Source: Pseudocolwellia agarivorans (GTDB lineage Bacteria; Pseudomonadota; Gammaproteobacteria; Enterobacterales; Alteromonadaceae). Taken from it: a stretch of DNA of 64,000 nt. The translations under genes and the position numbers were made by a program. The stretch is from positions 1-64,000 of the forward strand of contig NZ_MUZU01000004.1 in assembly GCF_002000085.1 (NCBI RefSeq), given 5' to 3'. How positions within the stretch are numbered: the stretch's first letter is position 1; each line of letters begins with the position of its first letter. Shown here one piece after another: positions 45,224-54,102 of this stretch. The notes beneath the pieces were generated by a model that was not told the DNA's origin, ran no database searches, and worked only from the letters and a program-made list of their open reading frames with translations.

Positions 45224-45574
45224 ATGACAATAGAAAGAATTGAAACAAAACAACGCATGAGCCGTATCGTAAAACATAACGGTACTATTTATTTATGCGG
45301 GCAAGTATGTGCTGATGCGACAAAAGGGATTACAGAGCAGACTCAAACCATGCTTGATAAAGTTGACGAGTTATTAATTGCTGCGGGTAGCTCTCGTGAG
45401 CATATATTATCAGCCACTATTTATCTTAATAAAATGTCTGACTTTCAAGAAATGAACGCTGTGTGGGATGCTTGGGTACCTGAAGGGTATGCTCCAGCAA
45501 GAGCTTGTGTTGAAGCTAAAATGGCAAGAGATGTGCTACTTGTTGAAATTAGCGTAATCGCTGCTGAGAAATAA
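45224..45574 (+). CDS. RidA/YjgF family protein
   Basis: A small enamine/imine deaminase-type protein of 116 residues from the ATG at 45224. That ATG has AAGAG 8 bp upstream and is preferred over the GTG at 45215. The RidA fold is evident from [12 protein letters not shown], the middle [19 protein letters not shown] and the C-terminal [22 protein letters not shown], where an Arg conserved for carboxylate binding is kept. RidA proteins hydrolyse reactive 2-aminoacrylate-type intermediates. This divergent subgroup (short N-terminus, RxxxIVKHNG) may have another substrate. Confidence 0.88.
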   Translation: MTIERIETKQRMSRIVKHNGTIYLCGQVCADATKGITEQTQTMLDKVDELLIAAGSSREHILSATIYLNKMSDFQEMNAVWDAWVPEGYAPARACVEAKMARDVLLVEISVIAAEK

Positions 45575-45583
45575 CAGCTAAAA

Positions 45584-45627
45584 AATGAATGTCACTCTAT
45601 GTTGTAAAATGAAGTGTGACATTCATT
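45584..45627. terminator. Hairpin between convergent RidA and EF-hand genes
   Basis: A perfect 12-bp stem (AATGAATGTCAC, 45584-45595, with 45616-45627) and a 20-nt loop lie 9 bp after the RidA stop. There are A-rich bases before and AT-rich bases after it. It probably serves both converging transcripts. Confidence 0.62.
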
Positions 45628-45637
45628 AAATATTGTA

Positions 45638-45856
45638 TTAAAGCGCGAGTTCTATCACCATGTCTTTAAGTTCGCTTTTTGATATAGAGTTATCGTGATT
45701 TTTATCAAAACGATGGAAAATGGTTTCACACATTCTTATTCCTTTGTCTTGTAATAATACGTCAATTAATTCAACAAATTCACTACGGCTAATAACGCCG
45801 TCTTTATCTTCGTCAAATACTTCAAATAATTCATCGACCCATTGATTAAGTTCCAT
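45638..45856 (-). CDS. EF-hand calcium-binding mini-protein
   Basis: A 72-residue acidic protein with two EF-hand loops, DEDKDGVISRSEF (about 15-27) and DKNHDNSISKSEL (about 50-62). Each has Asp/Asn at calcium-coordinating positions 1, 3 and 5 and Glu at position 12. It has no signal peptide, so it is probably cytoplasmic, a calmodulin-half-like sensor or buffer. A Shine-Dalgarno (GAGGAATACTC) precedes the ATG. The partner and role are unknown. It stands alone between a RidA gene and a long non-coding stretch. Confidence 0.85.
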   Translation of the reverse strand: MELNQWVDELFEVFDEDKDGVISRSEFVELIDVLLQDKGIRMCETIFHRFDKNHDNSISKSELKDMVIELAL

Positions 45857-46567
45857 GAGTATTCCTCGTTAGAATTTCTACTTACCTAATATTTAGATAG
45901 ACTTTATCTTTTATCACTCGCTATGTGAATATTTAATTGTAACTTTTGTTGTTTAGATCATAAAAAGATCAGTTGTTGTTTTATATTTGAGCCTCGCTAA
46001 AAAACACAGTAAATTTTGGACTTATTATTAATTGGTATAAGCTATAAGTTGTTTTGTTTTTTTATTCTAAATAAGTGATTTTATATTCATTTTTCTTTAA
46101 GGTGAATATACAAAAATATAGGTTGTATTAACTTTTTTAGTTTATCGCTATGTTTAGCTATAAGTTAAAATTTAACCATAGTATAAATTTACACATGAAA
46201 TTTTTTCATTGTGATATGTAAGAGAATATTTACAGGGGGGTATATTGCTGTTAGTTTTTAGTACGAAACCTTTACTACTTTTTTATTGTTGCCTCTTCTT
46301 CAATCCTTTGTATTTAAATGTTTTTTATTTTTATTGATTTTATTTTTGAGTTTTTATAAGGAAAGCAATGTTTTCGTTAATGTTGTTTTTAAGTGGTAGA
46401 AACAAAAAAAAGAAAAATTTTGAAAACTTGTAAAGCAACACAGGCTGTTCTATAAAGAAATGAGCTTTTTACAAGTTATTTACATAATAATTGTTTTAAG
46501 TAACTATAAAAATAAATAAAAATTCATAAATTAAGAATTTAGTCCTCAAATTTAATAAGGGAAAAAT
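45857..46567. other. 711-bp AT-rich intergenic region upstream of the large TonB receptor
   Basis: A very AT-rich gap with no convincing open frame, tRNA, terminator or repeat that I could see. It holds the start region of the EF-hand gene (minus) and presumably the promoter and any operator of the TonB receptor (plus). Only a ribosome binding site (AAGGG 4 bp before the ATG) is clear. I found no Fur box. A structured leader or small RNA cannot be excluded. Confidence 0.5.
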
Positions 46568-49222
46568 ATGTCTATAAAATTTCGTAATGCTACATTAGCT
46601 ATTGCTGTTAGTGTTGCTTTAGGAACAACAGCTGTATCTGCTGCTGAAAATGAAGCCGGTGCTAAAGAAAAAGATGTTGAGCGCATTGCTGTAGTTGGTT
46701 CTCGTGCTGCACCTCGTTCAGTTGCTGATTCACCTGTACCTATTGATATTATTGGCGCAGAAGATTTAGCAAAAACTGGCTCAAGCGATATGCTTGACCA
46801 ACTAGTAGGTACTGTACCTTCTTTTAACGTTCATGCTAACCCAATCAGTGATGCAGCAACGTTAGTACGCCCTGTAAATTTACGTGGTTTGTCATCAGAT
46901 AGTACACTTGTATTATTAAATGGCAAGCGTCGTCACCGTGCTTCTGTTATTGCCTTCCAAGGTGGTGGCATAAATGATGGTGCACAAGGTCCGGATATTT
47001 CTGTTATTCCAAGCATAGCGTTAAAACAAGTTGAAGTTTTACGTGATGGGGCAGCAGCGCAATACGGTTCAGATGCTATTGCTGGTGTTATGAACTTTGT
47101 ATTAAAAGACGCTTCAGACGGTGGTAGTTTCTCAGTAAAACATGGCGAATATTATGAAGGCGATGGCGCTACAACTACCTATGCAGGTAATGTGGGTATG
47201 CCTTTAACTAAAGATGGCTACGCTAACTTTAGTTTTCAATATAAAAACGCTGATGCAACTAGCCGTAGTGTACAAGTTGCCGATGCTGCAACAATTTCTG
47301 CTGCAGGTAATCAGTTTATTGCTGAAGAAGCTCAAGTATGGGGGTCACCTGAAATAAATGATGATGTTTCATTATTTGGTAATATTGGATTAGATTTAGG
47401 TAATGATAAAAAATTCTACATGTTTGGTAATTACTCTGAACGTGATGTAAAAGGTGGCTTTTACTGGCGTAACCCGCACAACCGTGGAAGTATTTATTCT
47501 AACGATGGTGGTGATACATTATTGGTAGGCGATGTTGGTTTTGCTAATAATGGAGTTCCTACGTGTTCTGTCTCTAACGTTTTCAATGAAATTATTTTAG
47601 GTGCAGTAAATGATAAGGGTCAACCCGATAGAAGTTCTTCATTAGTACCTGCAAATGTAGGTGATGTTCTTAGTACTGACGCATATAAAAATATGGCATC
47701 TGATTCAAACTGTTTTTCAGTTAATCAAACTTACCCAGGTGGTTATACTCCTAATTTTGGTGGTAATGTAACTGATACTGCATTGACTATGGGTGTTGAA
47801 GGTGAAATCTCTGGCGGTATCCTAAATGAAGTTTACTTTGACGTTAGTGGTTCTGTTGGGCGTAACGAAGCTAGCTTTAGCATTGTTAATACCATCAACT
47901 CTTCAATGGGCCCAGAATCACCACATGATTTTGACTTAGGTAAATATATTCAGCTAGAAAAAACCTTTAACTTAGATTTAAGTAAAGGTGTTGATGTTGG
48001 TTTGATCGATCCAATGAATGTTGCTGCAGGTCTTGAATGGCGTGAAGAAACCTTCGAAATTGGTGCCGGTGATCAATATTCTTTCTTAGCTGGACCATTT
48101 ATTGATCAAGGTTTTAACTTAGGATCTCATGGTTTTCCAGGTTTTCAACCTTCTCAAGCTGGTGTTTTTTCACGTAGAAACGTAGCTGCTTATGTTGATG
48201 TTGAAGCTTATATAACAGAAGACTTTTTAGTGGGTGGTGCATTGCGTTATGAAGATTTCTCATCTTTTGGTGATACATTAAACTATAAATTAACAATGCA
48301 ATTAGCAGTAACTGACGAGTTAACGTTCCGTGGCTCAGTAAGTACTGGTTTTAGAGCGCCTACGGTTGGTCAAGCTAACGTAAGTAACGTATCTACAGCT
48401 TTAGAAGATGGTGAATTAACAGATTCTGCGTTATTACCACCTACAAGTGAGTTTTCAAAACTGTTTGGTGGTAAAGAGTTAGAGCCTGAAGAGTCACAAA
48501 GTTATGCAGCTGGTGTTGTTTATCAAAATGGTGAATTCTTCTTCACTGCTGATTATTACAACATTGAAGTTACAGACCGAATTACTCAATCAGATCGTAC
48601 TAAGTTGACTGAAAGTGATTATCAAAAACTAGAAGCTTTAAATGTTGCTAACCCTCGTTCTGTGGGTACAGTAAGTTTCTTCGCAAACGATTTTGATACC
48701 ACAACTCAAGGTGTTGATGTTGTTGCTAACTATGGAATGAATTTATTTGACGGTGATACTAAGTTTAGCTTAGCGTATAACTGGACTGATACTGAAGTTG
48801 ACAGAAGTTCAGATATTACCGGTGCTTTTAAAGTTAAGCGTTTAGAAGAGGCATTACCAAATCATAGAGGTACATTTACTGTTTCTCAAAGTTGGGATAC
48901 CTTGAGCATGTATGTTCGTGCTAATTACTTTGGTGAATATCACGCTGTACATGTAGATTATGATTTAGCGGCACAAGATGCAGATGCAGCGGTAACATTT
49001 GACGCAGAGCTAAGCTACTTTGTTAATGATGAACTAACTATTTCTGTTGGTGCTCAAAACATCTTTGATCAAGATGCTGAAGAGTTGAATTTTGCAGAAG
49101 CTTCACGTAGCCATCCTGATGGATTCACTCCAAATAACCAATGGGGTGGTAAATATTATGAAACATCTCCATTCGGATTTAATGGTGGTTTCTACTACGC
49201 AAAAGCAACTTATACATTTTAA
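46568..49222 (+). CDS. Large TonB-dependent receptor
   Basis: An 884-residue outer-membrane receptor with a signal peptide (about 1-25), a TonB-box-like VERIAVVGSR, and a plug domain (about 55-180) with PVNLRGLSSDSTLVLLNGKR and VEVLRDGAAAQYGSDAIAGV. A large barrel follows, with GFRAPTVGQANVSNVS and a final Phe (YAKATYTF). The plug type is common in marine Alteromonadales receptors for carbohydrates, peptides or other organic nutrients. Siderophore uptake is less likely. It is monocistronic, with hairpins right after the stop. The substrate is unknown. Confidence 0.92.
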   Translation: MSIKFRNATLAIAVSVALGTTAVSAAENEAGAKEKDVERIAVVGSRAAPRSVADSPVPIDIIGAEDLAKTGSSDMLDQLVGTVPSFNVHANPISDAATLVRPVNLRGLSSDSTLVLLNGKRRHRASVIAFQGGGINDGAQGPDISVIPSIALKQVEVLRDGAAAQYGSDAIAGVMNFVLKDASDGGSFSVKHGEYYEGDGATTTYAGNVGMPLTKDGYANFSFQYKNADATSRSVQVADAATISAAGNQFIAEEAQVWGSPEINDDVSLFGNIGLDLGNDKKFYMFGNYSERDVKGGFYWRNPHNRGSIYSNDGGDTLLVGDVGFANNGVPTCSVSNVFNEIILGAVNDKGQPDRSSSLVPANVGDVLSTDAYKNMASDSNCFSVNQTYPGGYTPNFGGNVTDTALTMGVEGEISGGILNEVYFDVSGSVGRNEASFSIVNTINSSMGPESPHDFDLGKYIQLEKTFNLDLSKGVDVGLIDPMNVAAGLEWREETFEIGAGDQYSFLAGPFIDQGFNLGSHGFPGFQPSQAGVFSRRNVAAYVDVEAYITEDFLVGGALRYEDFSSFGDTLNYKLTMQLAVTDELTFRGSVSTGFRAPTVGQANVSNVSTALEDGELTDSALLPPTSEFSKLFGGKELEPEESQSYAAGVVYQNGEFFFTADYYNIEVTDRITQSDRTKLTESDYQKLEALNVANPRSVGTVSFFANDFDTTTQGVDVVANYGMNLFDGDTKFSLAYNWTDTEVDRSSDITGAFKVKRLEEALPNHRGTFTVSQSWDTLSMYVRANYFGEYHAVHVDYDLAAQDADAAVTFDAELSYFVNDELTISVGAQNIFDQDAEELNFAEASRSHPDGFTPNNQWGGKYYETSPFGFNGGFYYAKATYTF

Positions 49223-49265
49223 TTAGTGTGTAAATAACCACTTGGATAACAAGTGGTTTAATTTT

Positions 49266-49296
49266 AAAAGTCAGCTATTTGTTAGCTGACTTTTTT
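49266..49296. terminator. Bidirectional terminator overlapping the 3' end of cca
   Basis: A 12-bp stem (49266-49277 with 49283-49294) and six T on the plus strand form an intrinsic terminator for the TonB receptor. The hairpin covers the cca stop (49275-49277) and its last codons, and AAAA/TTTT next to it could also stop the minus-strand transcript. A second hairpin (49236-49244 with 49250-49258) lies just before it. Confidence 0.78.
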
Positions 49297-50525
49297 ATTT
49301 CTGTAATTTTGTTTAATCGCTCGTTTTCTATTGCTGCTTTTATTTCTTTCCCTTTTAAACCTTGCTCAACAAATACTTTTGCCGTTATGGTATTTGCAGC
49401 TTTAAGACATTGGTGTAAATAATCAGCTTGTGGGTATTCTTTATCTTCGAATCCTGTTCTACCGCGCATATCAGCGGTGCAAGCTAAAATAAAGTCGTTA
49501 AATTCCTCAGGTCTCCTCCATACGTCTAAGGCATTAAATAGTCTTAAGATAGTACTAGGCTTTAACTCAAAGGCTTTATGGCAATGTAGGTGGTATTCGC
49601 ACACCTTGAGGGCTAATGTTTGGTATGAATTAGGTACTCTTAAGCGGTTACAAACGTTTTTTACTAAAGGTAAGCCCGATTTTTCATGTCCTCTATGGCT
49701 TGGCCATTCAGGTTCAGGAGTATTACCCTTACCTAGATCATGGCACAGTGCAGCAAAGCGTACTTCAGGTTTTTTTGATAGCTTTACTGCTTGTTGTAAA
49801 ACCATCATGGTATGAAGTCCTGAGCATATTTCAGGGTGCCATAGTGCTGGATTAGGAATTCCCCAAAGCGTATCAATTTCAGGGAGTAGTGCTTTTAATG
49901 CGCCACACGCTTTAAGTGTTTCAAAGAATACTTCAGGATTGTCTTCAAGTAGGCTTTTATTGAGTTCAGTAAATATTCGTTCGCTACTCAAAGATTGTAG
50001 CTCGTTGCTTTGAGATATTTGTGTCATCAAGGCCATGGTTTCTTCGGCAATAGTAAAGCCGTATGTGTGATACCGCGCAGCAAAACGTGCCACTCTTAAT
50101 ACCCTTAATGGATCTTCAATAAATGCGTCGGACACATGTCTAAATATTCTATTTTTAAGATCTGTTTGACCGTTATAGGGATCTATTATTTCGCCGTTTG
50201 GCTTTAATGCCATGGCGTTAATGGTTAAGTCTCGTCGGAGTAAGTCTTCTTCAATGGTAACAAATTCGGAAGCATCGCAGGTAAACCCTGTATAGCCAGC
50301 ATCTACCTTTTTTTCGGTACGTGCTAACGCATATTCTTCTTTGGTTTGAGGATGCAAAAATACAGGAAAATCTTTACCCACTTGAGAAAAGCCTAGTGAA
50401 AGCATTTGCTCAACGCTCGAGCCTACTACAACGTAATCGTGATCGTAGCTTTTTCTGTTAAGTAGTTTATCTCTAACTGCACCGCCGACTAAGTAGCTGG
50501 TGATTTGTGATACTGGGTTTTCCAT
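49275..50525 (-). CDS. cca: CCA-adding tRNA nucleotidyltransferase with HD domain
   Basis: Adds or repairs the 3' CCA end of tRNAs. The 416 residues have the class II nucleotidyltransferase core with YLVGGAVRDKLL and DHDYVVVG (catalytic Asp pair), the RRDLTINAMA block, and a C-terminal HD phosphohydrolase domain with ALCHDLGKG, as in the multifunctional E. coli type. It is a single gene, divergent from the GspA-GspB gene and convergent with the TonB receptor. Confidence 0.95.
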   Translation of the reverse strand: MENPVSQITSYLVGGAVRDKLLNRKSYDHDYVVVGSSVEQMLSLGFSQVGKDFPVFLHPQTKEEYALARTEKKVDAGYTGFTCDASEFVTIEEDLLRRDLTINAMALKPNGEIIDPYNGQTDLKNRIFRHVSDAFIEDPLRVLRVARFAARYHTYGFTIAEETMALMTQISQSNELQSLSSERIFTELNKSLLEDNPEVFFETLKACGALKALLPEIDTLWGIPNPALWHPEICSGLHTMMVLQQAVKLSKKPEVRFAALCHDLGKGNTPEPEWPSHRGHEKSGLPLVKNVCNRLRVPNSYQTLALKVCEYHLHCHKAFELKPSTILRLFNALDVWRRPEEFNDFILACTADMRGRTGFEDKEYPQADYLHQCLKAANTITAKVFVEQGLKGKEIKAAIENERLNKITEIKKSANK

Positions 50526-50640
50526 TGATACATCCGATTAAATTATTACAACTTAAGTTTACCATAAATGATAATAGTGTTTTGACATCTGCTAAGCTAA
50601 AGGTTAGTTTCATGGTGTTATTTTTTATGATGTTGTTGAT

Positions 50641-52221
50641 ATGTATACCGCTTATTTCGGCTTAAAAGAAAAACCCTTTTCAATTGCACCTGATCCTCAA
50701 TATTTATTTATGAGTGATCGTCATCGTGAAGCACTCGCGCATTTAACCTACGGTTTAGGTGATGCTGGCGGCTTTGTACTGTTAACAGGTGAGGTAGGAA
50801 CCGGAAAAACAACCGTGAGTCGTTGTTTAATGGAGCGCTTGCCTGAAAATACTCAAGCGGCTTTTATACTTAACCCTACGCTTTCAAGTCACGAATTATT
50901 GGCCACTATTTGTGACGAATTAAAAATTCGTTATCGTAAAACAGGCGCAACATTAAAAACCTTAACGGATAAAATTCAAGAAAAATTACTAAAAAATCAT
51001 AAAGAAAATACCAATACACTATTAATCATTGACGAAGCTCAACACTTGCAACCTGAAGTACTTGAGCAACTACGCTTATTAACTAACTTAGAAACAAATA
51101 CTAAAAAGTTATTACAGGTTATTCTTATAGGGCAGCCTGAATTACAAACTCTATTAAAAAGAAGAGATCTTCGTCAATTAGCTCAGCGCATAACGGCAAG
51201 GTATCACTTACTCCCTCTTAATAAACAAGAAGTCGCACAGTATATAAAGCATCGCTTATCTATTGCTGAGGGCATTAGAGCACTGTTTTCAGTGTCGGCT
51301 ATGAATACTATTCATAAGATTTGCGGCGGTATTCCTCGTTTAATTAATTTAGTGTGCGAACGCTCTCTCATTAATGCTTATAGCAGTAATACTGCGGTAG
51401 TTAATAAACGCATTGTGTTGTTGTCTGCTCATGAAGCGCTTGGTGATGATTATGAGGTTACTCCTTGGTGGAAAAAACCTGCAACTAAAATAGCGCTAGT
51501 CGTTTTATTGATAGGTATTATTTCTGCTGGAGCCTATTTTTTTGGTAGCTATCAAACTCAGAATAATACCTTAAAACCATTAGCCATCATTGATGCCTCT
51601 GAAAAAAACCTCAATGATATTAAACCATCAAAGCAAACTGAGATCACTTCAGAGGAAATTCAAAACGATGAAATCACTAACTCAATAGTAGATAAAAAAA
51701 CGAATGAAGTATTGCCGGTAGATGCTAGTGCACAGCAAAAGCAGGAAGAAGTTGAATCACCTATTACCGAAAAAGAAAGTACGCCAGCACCTAAAGAGAT
51801 TGTCCAACAAGCGCCTGCTAAGGCTAAGCAAGTTAAACAAGAAGTTCAGGCTAAAGATATAGAATTTACTCAGGTTGAAGGTGTATCAGACGAATTATTA
51901 AGCCAGTTTAAAAAAGCGTTAAATAATGAAGACGATACGAATGACACTATTGAAAATATTAATAACGAGGATGCAAGAAACCAAGAAATAGACCCTATCG
52001 AAAAAATGCCGTTATGGGTACAAAATGGTATTCCGCAATTACAGTTTGAACAACATATTTATGCAAGTGATGGTCAAGGTTGGGTAAAGGTAAATGGTAG
52101 AGATCGTTATGAAGGTGATACGATTGCTAGAGAGTTAATTTTAGTCGAAATCCTCCCTCAAAAAGTGGTATTAAATTTTCGAGGGGAGAAATTTACAATG
52201 CCTGCTTTATCGTCTTGGTAG
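50641..52221 (+). CDS. GspA-GspB fusion: AAA ATPase with periplasmic GspB domain
   Basis: A 526-residue inner-membrane protein. Residues 1-270 form an ExeA/GspA-type AAA ATPase starting MYTAYFGLKEKPFSIAPDPQ, with Walker A GEVGTGKTTVSR and Walker B LLIIDEAQHLQ. A membrane helix (about 283-303) and a long acidic/Lys-rich linker (310-440) follow. The C-terminus (about 455-526) resembles GspB/ExeB (PLWVQNGIPQLQFEQHIYAS and VKVNGRDRYEGD). In Aeromonas, separate ExeA and ExeB help insert the type II secretion secretin through peptidoglycan. Here both functions seem fused and ExeA's peptidoglycan-binding domain is absent. No other gsp gene is nearby. Confidence 0.87.
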   Translation: MYTAYFGLKEKPFSIAPDPQYLFMSDRHREALAHLTYGLGDAGGFVLLTGEVGTGKTTVSRCLMERLPENTQAAFILNPTLSSHELLATICDELKIRYRKTGATLKTLTDKIQEKLLKNHKENTNTLLIIDEAQHLQPEVLEQLRLLTNLETNTKKLLQVILIGQPELQTLLKRRDLRQLAQRITARYHLLPLNKQEVAQYIKHRLSIAEGIRALFSVSAMNTIHKICGGIPRLINLVCERSLINAYSSNTAVVNKRIVLLSAHEALGDDYEVTPWWKKPATKIALVVLLIGIISAGAYFFGSYQTQNNTLKPLAIIDASEKNLNDIKPSKQTEITSEEIQNDEITNSIVDKKTNEVLPVDASAQQKQEEVESPITEKESTPAPKEIVQQAPAKAKQVKQEVQAKDIEFTQVEGVSDELLSQFKKALNNEDDTNDTIENINNEDARNQEIDPIEKMPLWVQNGIPQLQFEQHIYASDGQGWVKVNGRDRYEGDTIARELILVEILPQKVVLNFRGEKFTMPALSSW

Positions 52222-52227
52222 TTTTTG

Positions 52228-52731
52228 CTAACTGCTTTTAGGGAGCATACTGTCTGGCATTAATACCGCGATAACTTCTCCTCTAGCGCATTCAACATTG
52301 TCAGCCAACAAGCTGATATTTACTATTATTTTTCGCGCTTTAATTTCGGTAAAAGTACCTATTAAGGTTAACTCTTTATTCTGTGGTGTTGGTGCTAAAT
52401 AACTTACATTTAAAGCACCTGTTACAAAACGTAGAGCAGGGGAGCTATCCATAGGTCTCTTTTCGTTATGATAGGCCATTGCTGCAGCACTTCCTGTACC
52501 GTGGCAATCTATTAGCGATGCAATTAATCCACCATATACAAAACCTGGAATTGCCGTGTATTTAACGTCAGGTGTAAAATGAGCAATGGTTTTAAGGCAC
52601 TTCCCATCTAGGTGATTTGTGTCTTCAAACCAGTAGCTTTTTAGTTGATGTCCTTCGGGATTATTTTTCCCACAGCCATAACAATGGCTGATTTCATCTG
52701 GATAAAAATCTTGGAAAGCTAATGTAGTCAT
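52228..52731 (-). CDS. Hotdog-fold acyl-CoA thioesterase (PaaI-like)
   Basis: A 167-residue single-domain hotdog protein. The core segment GFVYGGLIASLIDCHGTGSA corresponds to the PaaI-type active region, with Asp in place for hydrolysis. The N-terminus CYGCGKNNPEGHQLKSYW holds a conserved Cys pair of this subfamily. It starts 14 bp downstream of the AMP-ligase-like gene and is probably the last gene of the importer cluster. It would release CoA from over-activated acids. The specific substrate is unknown. Confidence 0.84.
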   Translation of the reverse strand: MTTLAFQDFYPDEISHCYGCGKNNPEGHQLKSYWFEDTNHLDGKCLKTIAHFTPDVKYTAIPGFVYGGLIASLIDCHGTGSAAAMAYHNEKRPMDSSPALRFVTGALNVSYLAPTPQNKELTLIGTFTEIKARKIIVNISLLADNVECARGEVIAVLMPDSMLPKSS

Positions 52732-52745
52732 CGTATTTCCTAAAT

Positions 52746-53996
52746 TTAATTTATGGGACGTAGGTCGTCTATTACTTTGCCGTCGTTAGCTAAACTACCT
52801 ATAGGTACTAGCTCTACGGTTCCGCTGAGTTTTGTCACTTGCCTCAACATGCTAGCAATATCGGTAGAAGTTAGTTCTATTTCTATATTGGTGAATCCGT
52901 TTAAATCCATTTCGCACTGCAAGTGCATTTTGTCGTTATGATTTTCTTTGCTAATTGATAGACGAACTTTTGCAATGTTGTCGTATTTTAAGCGAACTTT
53001 TTCTATTTGTTCTGGGTGAACAAACATACCTTTTACTTTGGTTGTTTGATCAGCTCGACCTAACCAACCTTTTATACGCATATTAGTGCGACCACAGGCG
53101 CTAGGTCCTGATTTTACTGCTGATAAATCACCCGTTGCAAAACGTATTAATGGGTAATCTAAATTAAAGCTTGTTACTACAACTTCGCCTACTTCACCAT
53201 CACTTACAGGTTCTAATGAGCCGGGGCGAACAATTTCAACAATAATATCGTCATTAATAATAAAGCCGTCACCCGCTATACTTTCGTAACCTATTAATCC
53301 TATGTCTGCTGTCGCATAGGCTTGCAGCACTTTTATACCCGCTTTATTAAAGTCAGTTCTTAGTGTTTCAGGTAAAGCTTCGCCCGTAACAAGTGCTTTA
53401 GTTATACTTGAAGTATCACGCTTATCTTCTTTACCTTTATCTAATAATATTTTTAGAAAAGAGGGCGTGCCGCAGTATCCTTGAGGTTTTAAGTGTTCAA
53501 TGAGATCAAGTTGTTGCTCTGTTTGTCCCGGTCCAGCGGGGATTACGGTACAGCCACATGCTCTAGCACCAGAATCTAGAATAAAGCCACCAGGAGTGAG
53601 GTGATAGGATAAACAATTCTGAACTATGTCGCCTTTTCTAAAGCCAGCAGCATAAAAAGCTTGACCTACTCGCCACCAATCTTCGCTGGTATTCTCAGGA
53701 TCATATATAGGTCCTGGCGATTGAAAAATTCTATTTATGTTAGCCTTTTGGGTATTAAGTCCGCCAAGTGGGAAATTGTTGTTTTGTAGAGTCATTAAGT
53801 CTGACTTACGTGTAATGGGTAATTGTGCTAATAACGCTCTAGACGTTATTTTATCAGCGTCTATATGCTTTAATGATTGTTGGTAATAATCGCATTCTTG
53901 CGTTGCATAGCTAATGAATGATGCTAATCGAGCAACTAATGATTGCTCTCTTTGCTCACTGTTTTGGCATTCTTTTTCATGAAAGTAACTGTTCAT
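52746..53996 (-). CDS. PaaK-like AMP-dependent ligase with altered P-loop
   Basis: A 416-residue member of the adenylate-forming superfamily nearest to phenylacetate-CoA ligases. The N-terminal part has the ITRKSDL block, the middle LTPGGFILDSGARACGCTVI and KALVTGEALPETL, then YATADIGLIGYES and FATGDLSAVKSG (ATP and ribose sites), and a short C-terminal lid with GWLGRADQTTKVKGMFVHPE. The phosphate-binding loop, normally rich in Ser/Thr/Gly, reads FQSPGPIYDP, so activity may differ from classical ligases. It lies downstream of livF with a 106-bp gap. It probably activates the imported acid or a metabolite. Confidence 0.83.
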   Translation of the reverse strand: MNSYFHEKECQNSEQREQSLVARLASFISYATQECDYYQQSLKHIDADKITSRALLAQLPITRKSDLMTLQNNNFPLGGLNTQKANINRIFQSPGPIYDPENTSEDWWRVGQAFYAAGFRKGDIVQNCLSYHLTPGGFILDSGARACGCTVIPAGPGQTEQQLDLIEHLKPQGYCGTPSFLKILLDKGKEDKRDTSSITKALVTGEALPETLRTDFNKAGIKVLQAYATADIGLIGYESIAGDGFIINDDIIVEIVRPGSLEPVSDGEVGEVVVTSFNLDYPLIRFATGDLSAVKSGPSACGRTNMRIKGWLGRADQTTKVKGMFVHPEQIEKVRLKYDNIAKVRLSISKENHNDKMHLQCEMDLNGFTNIEIELTSTDIASMLRQVTKLSGTVELVPIGSLANDGKVIDDLRPIN

Positions 53997-54102
53997 AACA
54001 ACTCTTTTATTTTATTTGTTATTTGTAAAAAATGGTTTGTTGTCATAGATAAATAAGGGAGGTTAATACATTAGAAATATGACGCTAAACCACAGTGATA
54101 TG

